Below, one piece after another: positions 60,997 through 64,000 of a DNA stretch of 64,000 nucleotides (position 1 is its first letter; each line of letters begins with the position of its first letter). Below the pieces are notes generated by a model. It saw nothing but the letters and a program-made list of their open reading frames with translations, ran no database searches and was not told the origin of the DNA. The translations under genes and the position numbers were made by a program. This stretch comes from Anaerotignum sp. (GTDB taxonomy: Bacteria > Bacillota > Clostridia > Lachnospirales > Anaerotignaceae). The DNA lies in assembly GCA_017442465.1 (NCBI GenBank), contig JAFRZQ010000175.1, positions 10,036 through 74,035 of the forward strand, read 5' to 3'.

Positions 60997-62178
60997 TTAT
61001 TCAACAAATTCTTTACTCTTTAAATTCTTACGCATTCTGATTTTGCGTTTAGAAAAATAAAAACGCGCTGATTTATCGCCTACAGTCAGGAACTCTCCCA
61101 TTCGATCAGACATAAACTGATTGCACATCAAAATTGCAGTGGATTCATCAATATCTTCCGGCAGTTGTGATTTAAAGGCAATGTTATAAGCCAGAATAAA
61201 TCTCTGCAGATCAAAATTGACTGCCGTAGTGTCTGTCAGTGTTATATACTGCTTGGTAATAAAACTTTCCGAGGCATTATTCAGCTCAATACGCCCAGGC
61301 TTTTTATTCAGCCGCGCTTCACACAGAAGGAACAGTTCCATCGCCAATTCTTCTTTCGCTTCTTTTGCTTTTTGGGACTCAGCACTATGAAACTGCTGTT
61401 TTACGATAAGGTCGTTCATTTCATTAAAGATTTCGATCTCATCAGGGTTGTTCACCTGGTAAACAACATCCTTACCCGCACCATAAAACCGCTTAAACGC
61501 ATTGGCTCTTACAGCAATAGACAGTTTTTCGAACTGACGCTTCATAGAAAGGAATTCTCTGTGTTCTACTAACTGCCAGAATTCAGCTTCCGCAGCGATC
61601 ATCTGCTCTTCGACTTCCATATCTCTGGAGATATACACGATATAAAGTTCTTTGCGGATCAGATCCAGTCCAACAATAACGACCAAATCAATATCCAGCG
61701 TTGCCATGTAATGTCTCCCCTGATATTCATAGGATAACGGGCACTTACCCTTGATCCCCTTACAGAAATCAGTATTTTCCCATTCATCGGCGTACGTAAC
61801 GGTTTTACATTCCATGATCGCTTTCATGCCATCGGGCAAAATCAGAATTCGATCGGTATTGGCAAGCATAAAAGGGTACTTTTCATGCTGATACATCGTT
61901 TTGTCGTTAATGACCTGAATAGATGGATGACGCTCCTGAAACATCTCTGCAACGAGATCCTCCAGTCGATTACCAATTTCCATGGTCACACGTGCTTTAT
62001 CCGTCAGGACTTTTTCGTTTTTCGCCCCGATTTTTTCGTAGTACACATCAAAGGCTGATTTATACTCATTCAGCCCCAGAATAGCTCCAACATCGGAGCC
62101 ACCAATACCTTTCTTGCGTTCTTTTCGCCATTCTTCTTTTGACAACTCAGTAATATCTGGAATAAATACTGTTGCCAT
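60997..62178 (-). CDS. YqaJ-family exonuclease
   Basis: The protein (393 residues) has the YqaJ/lambda-exo motifs: KGIGGSDVGAILGLNEYKSAF, MEIGNRLEDLVAEMFQ (Glu), ANTDRILILPDG (Asp) and KAIMECKTVTYADEWEN (E-x-K), then YMATLDIDLVVIVGL. It degrades one strand of linear double-stranded DNA 5'-3' to expose the other for annealing. The ATG at 62178 follows AAGGGGTGTCAA; a GTG three codons upstream is less likely. It works with the following annealing protein and the SSB. Confidence 0.85.
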   Translation of the reverse strand: MATVFIPDITELSKEEWRKERKKGIGGSDVGAILGLNEYKSAFDVYYEKIGAKNEKVLTDKARVTMEIGNRLEDLVAEMFQERHPSIQVINDKTMYQHEKYPFMLANTDRILILPDGMKAIMECKTVTYADEWENTDFCKGIKGKCPLSYEYQGRHYMATLDIDLVVIVGLDLIRKELYIVYISRDMEVEEQMIAAEAEFWQLVEHREFLSMKRQFEKLSIAVRANAFKRFYGAGKDVVYQVNNPDEIEIFNEMNDLIVKQQFHSAESQKAKEAKEELAMELFLLCEARLNKKPGRIELNNASESFITKQYITLTDTTAVNFDLQRFILAYNIAFKSQLPEDIDESTAILMCNQFMSDRMGEFLTVGDKSARFYFSKRKIRMRKNLKSKEFVE

Positions 62179-62203
62179 ATTTGACACCCCTTTTCATTCA
62201 CTA

Positions 62204-62232
62204 AAAAAGAAGACCCATAAATGATGAAGTCT
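62204..62232 (-). terminator. Weak terminator-like hairpin before the YqaJ gene
   Basis: AGAC at 62211-62214 and GTCT at 62229-62232, with an internal CAT/ATG pair, form a modest stem. On the minus strand it is followed by TCTTTTTT. The stem is short. Confidence 0.5.
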
Positions 62233-62252
62233 CCTTTTCCGTAGTCATTCTT

Positions 62253-62666
62253 TCATTTTTCGTAAGCGAAGATATAGCCGTTATAGTCACCGCCGAGAGG
62301 AAATAATCTGGCATAATACCGATATCGTTCCGATTCAATAATAAAACCAAACCAATCTTCTCTGCCTAACAAATGACCGCCATGGCTGTCAATATACTTT
62401 CGCATACTTACTCTGTTCTGCAGTGGTCCTTCCCGCAAAAGATCCATCATACGATAAAAATCCTGCTTAAAACACTCCGTATTGAGCATTTCATTAAACG
62501 GATGCCATGTATGCCAGAACTCTTCTCCAGATTTACCGAAGTCAAACCTTAAATAGCCAATATGCCCTTCACTCTTATACTCTGTTTCTGTACGAGCATA
62601 GAACATATTTGCTTCGTTCTCAGGCGCAGGACGCATACTATACCCACTTTTTCTCAGTGTTTCCAT
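62253..62666 (-). CDS. Uncharacterised element protein (137 residues)
   Basis: The protein has mixed alpha/beta sequence: SEGHIGYLRFDFGKSGEEFWHTWHP, QNRVSMRKYIDSHGGHLLG, FGFIIESERYRYYARLFP. No known domain. It lies 18 bp after the SSB gene and before the YqaJ gene, so it belongs to the DNA-handling operon. Confidence 0.6.
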   Translation of the reverse strand: METLRKSGYSMRPAPENEANMFYARTETEYKSEGHIGYLRFDFGKSGEEFWHTWHPFNEMLNTECFKQDFYRMMDLLREGPLQNRVSMRKYIDSHGGHLLGREDWFGFIIESERYRYYARLFPLGGDYNGYIFAYEK

Positions 62667-62684
62667 ACAATATCTCCTTTCGTC

Positions 62685-63152
62685 TTAGAACGGCAGGTCG
62701 TCATCACCCAGCTCTTCATCCATGGGATAATATCCATCCATAGGATAATCCTCCTTTCCACCTTGGGATGGTGCAGACGTATTTTTCCCTACGGATCCAT
62801 TAGTCGGTCGATCGCCTTTATTTCTGCCATAGGCAACATTATCCACGACCAAAACCAACTCGCTGTGCTTTTCTCCTGCATTGCTTCTCCATTCATTCGG
62901 CTCCCACTTGCCATCAACGATCAGCTGATCCCCTACATTCTTGTACTGCTCGAGGTTCTCAGCCTGTTTACCAACGATCCTAAGCTTGATGTACATAGGC
63001 TTTTCCTGTTTATCCTTCCGGCTATAATAATTCACCGCCAAAGTGACATTTGCAAGTGCAACTGTGCCACTTTTCTCAGACTTACTTTGAAGCCGTTTTA
63101 CATCCATCTTAGCGATCCTTCCGCTAAAGGCTCCTGAGTTGTGATCTGCCAT
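62685..63152 (-). CDS. Element-borne single-stranded DNA-binding protein
   Basis: The 155-residue protein has an OB-fold segment (LANVTLAVNYYSRKDKQEKPMYIKLRIVGKQAENLEQYKNVGDQLIVDGKWEP), a Gly/Ser linker and the tail ELGDDDLPF. It is quite different from the chromosomal SSB at 6593. It starts after AAAGGAGTGGTTTTT at 63152. It is the first gene of the minus-strand block, behind the promoter at 63329-63357, and so is made first when the element is switched on. It should protect the transferred strand. Confidence 0.88.
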   Translation of the reverse strand: MADHNSGAFSGRIAKMDVKRLQSKSEKSGTVALANVTLAVNYYSRKDKQEKPMYIKLRIVGKQAENLEQYKNVGDQLIVDGKWEPNEWRSNAGEKHSELVLVVDNVAYGRNKGDRPTNGSVGKNTSAPSQGGKEDYPMDGYYPMDEELGDDDLPF

Positions 63153-63322
63153 AAAAACCACTCCTTTTCTTTCTTTTTCCTCTTTTTTATAAATAAAAAA
63201 GACGCACATATAAACATGAACGTCTTCTCTATCTCAGAGTTATTAAGTTTTACATATAAACAAAAATAGTCAGCCTTTCTAAAAATAGACAGACTGACCC
63301 CATATACACACATAAAAAATTC
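63153..63322 (-). promoter_or_regulatory. Leader with two hairpins, candidate attenuator
   Basis: The transcript from the promoter at 63329-63357 would carry about 170 bases before the SSB start. The leader has one hairpin (GTCAG/CTGAC, 63269-63298, followed on the minus strand by TATTTTTG) and a second (AAGACG/CGTCTT, 63199-63226, followed by TTTTTTATTT). The second looks like a terminator placed just before the first gene. Antitermination could control the whole block. Confidence 0.55.
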
Positions 63323-63328
63323 ACTTTT

Positions 63329-63357
63329 AATATAACACTCTATAACTTTATTGTCAA
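63329..63357 (-). promoter_or_regulatory. Main promoter of the transfer block
   Basis: On the minus strand TTGACA (63352-63357) and TATATT (63329-63334) are separated by exactly 17 bp, an ideal SigmaA promoter. No other promoter of this quality was seen in the minus block except the one at 57821-57849. Confidence 0.85.
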
Positions 63358-63419
63358 GGCACATAAAAAACAGACATCATAAATCCCTTCCGCAAACAAC
63401 CTATCGAATTTGTAAATCA

Positions 63420-63448
63420 TTGAAGTTAGAATCTCTTTTTGCTAAAAT
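63420..63448 (+). promoter_or_regulatory. Promoter of the DUF4300 gene
   Basis: TTGAAG (63420-63425) and TAAAAT (63443-63448) are separated by 17 bp with an extended TG. Inverted repeats CTATCGA (63401-63407) and TCGATAG (63457-63463) bracket it and may be operator halves. Confidence 0.65.
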
Positions 63449-63489
63449 ATCCCTAATCGATAGATTAATATTTGACAAGGAGAATTGAA

Positions 63490-63972
63490 ATGAAGATTTT
63501 AAAAAGTGTTAAAAGCATTTTGGGTGTATTTTTAATACTCATTATGGTGACAGCATTATTATCTGCTTGTTCAGATAATTTGGAGGAGAACCACTCTGAT
63601 AAAAACCAAATCGGATATGCGAAAGACCTGAAATCCAGTGGGATTACAGATCCCTATGTAAATCCCGATGTAAAATTTAGTAACTTGACTTCTGAAGAAG
63701 ATCAATCAGAGCTCAGCAAGGATTTAGAAAAAGCGGGAATAAATGAATCATATATTAAAGATTATATTAACTACGTTAATATATACAATGAAACTGCGCC
63801 TAAATCAGTTTTGAATGGTTGGAACACTTTATATAAAGTAAATTACGACCCTTATGAGATAAACGACGTATGGGTGCAAAAAAGTTTTCAAATGCCTCTA
63901 AATTTTCATCCGTCATATATTGAGTGGGCATCATTTCAAACGAATCGCTGTCAAAAGCCAATGTCCACATAG
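63490..63972 (+). pseudogene. DUF4300-type lipoprotein, N-terminal half only
   Basis: The 160-residue frame has a lipoprotein signal (IMVTALLSACSDN), then VKFSNLTSEEDQSELSKDLEKAGI and YINYVNIYNETAPKSVLNGW, which fit the N-terminal half of DUF4300 lipoproteins of about 300 residues. After VWVQKSF the frame runs into unrelated residues and stops. The opposite strand of the same stretch encodes a segment that looks like the distal DUF4300 part (63866-64000). The start follows CAAGGAGA. It is divergent from the transfer block. Likely a rearranged or switch-able gene. Confidence 0.55.
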
Positions 63973-64000
63973 ATGTTTTTGGAAAATCGGTGTTGTTTAC
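63866..64000 (-). pseudogene. Inverted DUF4300-like fragment running off the window
   Basis: From the window edge leftward an open frame reads 45 residues, including WTLAFDSDSFEMMPTQY and MTDENLEAFENFFAPIR. These resemble the middle part of DUF4300 proteins (Asp-rich strand, then TDE..F..FFSPI). It joins the plus-strand DUF4300 gene at about 63866-63889, where both reading frames share the same bases. The comparison is from memory of the family, so only moderate confidence. Confidence 0.4.

Overview
The window comes from a low-GC, Gram-positive-type anaerobe of the Bacillota. The evidence is AGGAGG ribosome sites, extended -10 promoters (TGnTATAAT), Firmicutes-type SSB tails (DDDLPF), SLH-domain proteins, sortase substrates and a VirB4/PrgI/VirD4 transfer apparatus of the Firmicutes kind. 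I cannot fix the genus; a gut Clostridia or Erysipelotrichia member is plausible. I found no rRNA, tRNA, CRISPR array or intact insertion sequence.

Left flank, 1-9 kb, looks chromosomal. A plus-strand operon encodes a DUF917 protein, a HyuA/oxoprolinase-like protein and an NCS1 nucleobase permease, followed by a PucR-family activator; together they suggest uptake and breakdown of a purine- or hydantoin-like compound. Then come ssb (minus), bcp and yaaA (plus) and a small XRE regulator (minus).

From about 9.4 kb to 63.3 kb every gene reads on the minus strand. The section 9.4-18.6 kb is accessory cargo: a uracil-DNA-glycosylase-like protein, a DEDDh exonuclease, an SMC/ABC-like ATPase, an HsdR-N-like protein, an ankyrin protein and several small proteins that resemble orphan immunity or zinc-ribbon proteins. 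Two of its transcription units begin with the same palindrome at the same distance from a -10 box.

The section 18.6-63.2 kb is the backbone of a large conjugative element. It holds VirD4, VirB4, PrgI, a VirB6/TrbL-like channel protein, a VirB2-like pilin, a transglycosylase/NlpC-P60 enzyme, a sortase with two thioester-domain surface proteins (one of 2425 residues with about 19 SpaA/Cna-B repeats), SLH proteins, a Fic toxin with a VbhA-like antitoxin, and a DNA module of SSB, YqaJ exonuclease, a probable annealing protein and a primase. A good promoter (TTGACA-N17-TATATT at 63329-63357) faces into the block from its right end. No relaxase or integrase was recognised, so these must lie outside the window or be of unknown type.

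The most unusual things are: (1) a 1.3-kb gene-free stretch at 56.6-57.96 kb with its own promoter and terminator and many hairpins, a candidate large structured RNA; (2) a primase whose Toprim-like core is interrupted by a DUF11/Ig-like domain; (3) a hairpin with a U-run between many adjacent collinear genes of the transfer block; (4) a VirB6-like protein with a roughly 350-residue DG-repeat tail; (5) an iteron-like 34-bp array next to an oriT-like cluster of hairpins at 31.3-31.7 kb; (6) a dispersed hairpin with 12-bp arms, four copies; (7) a DUF4300 gene at the right edge whose distal part appears on the opposite strand, as after an inversion.
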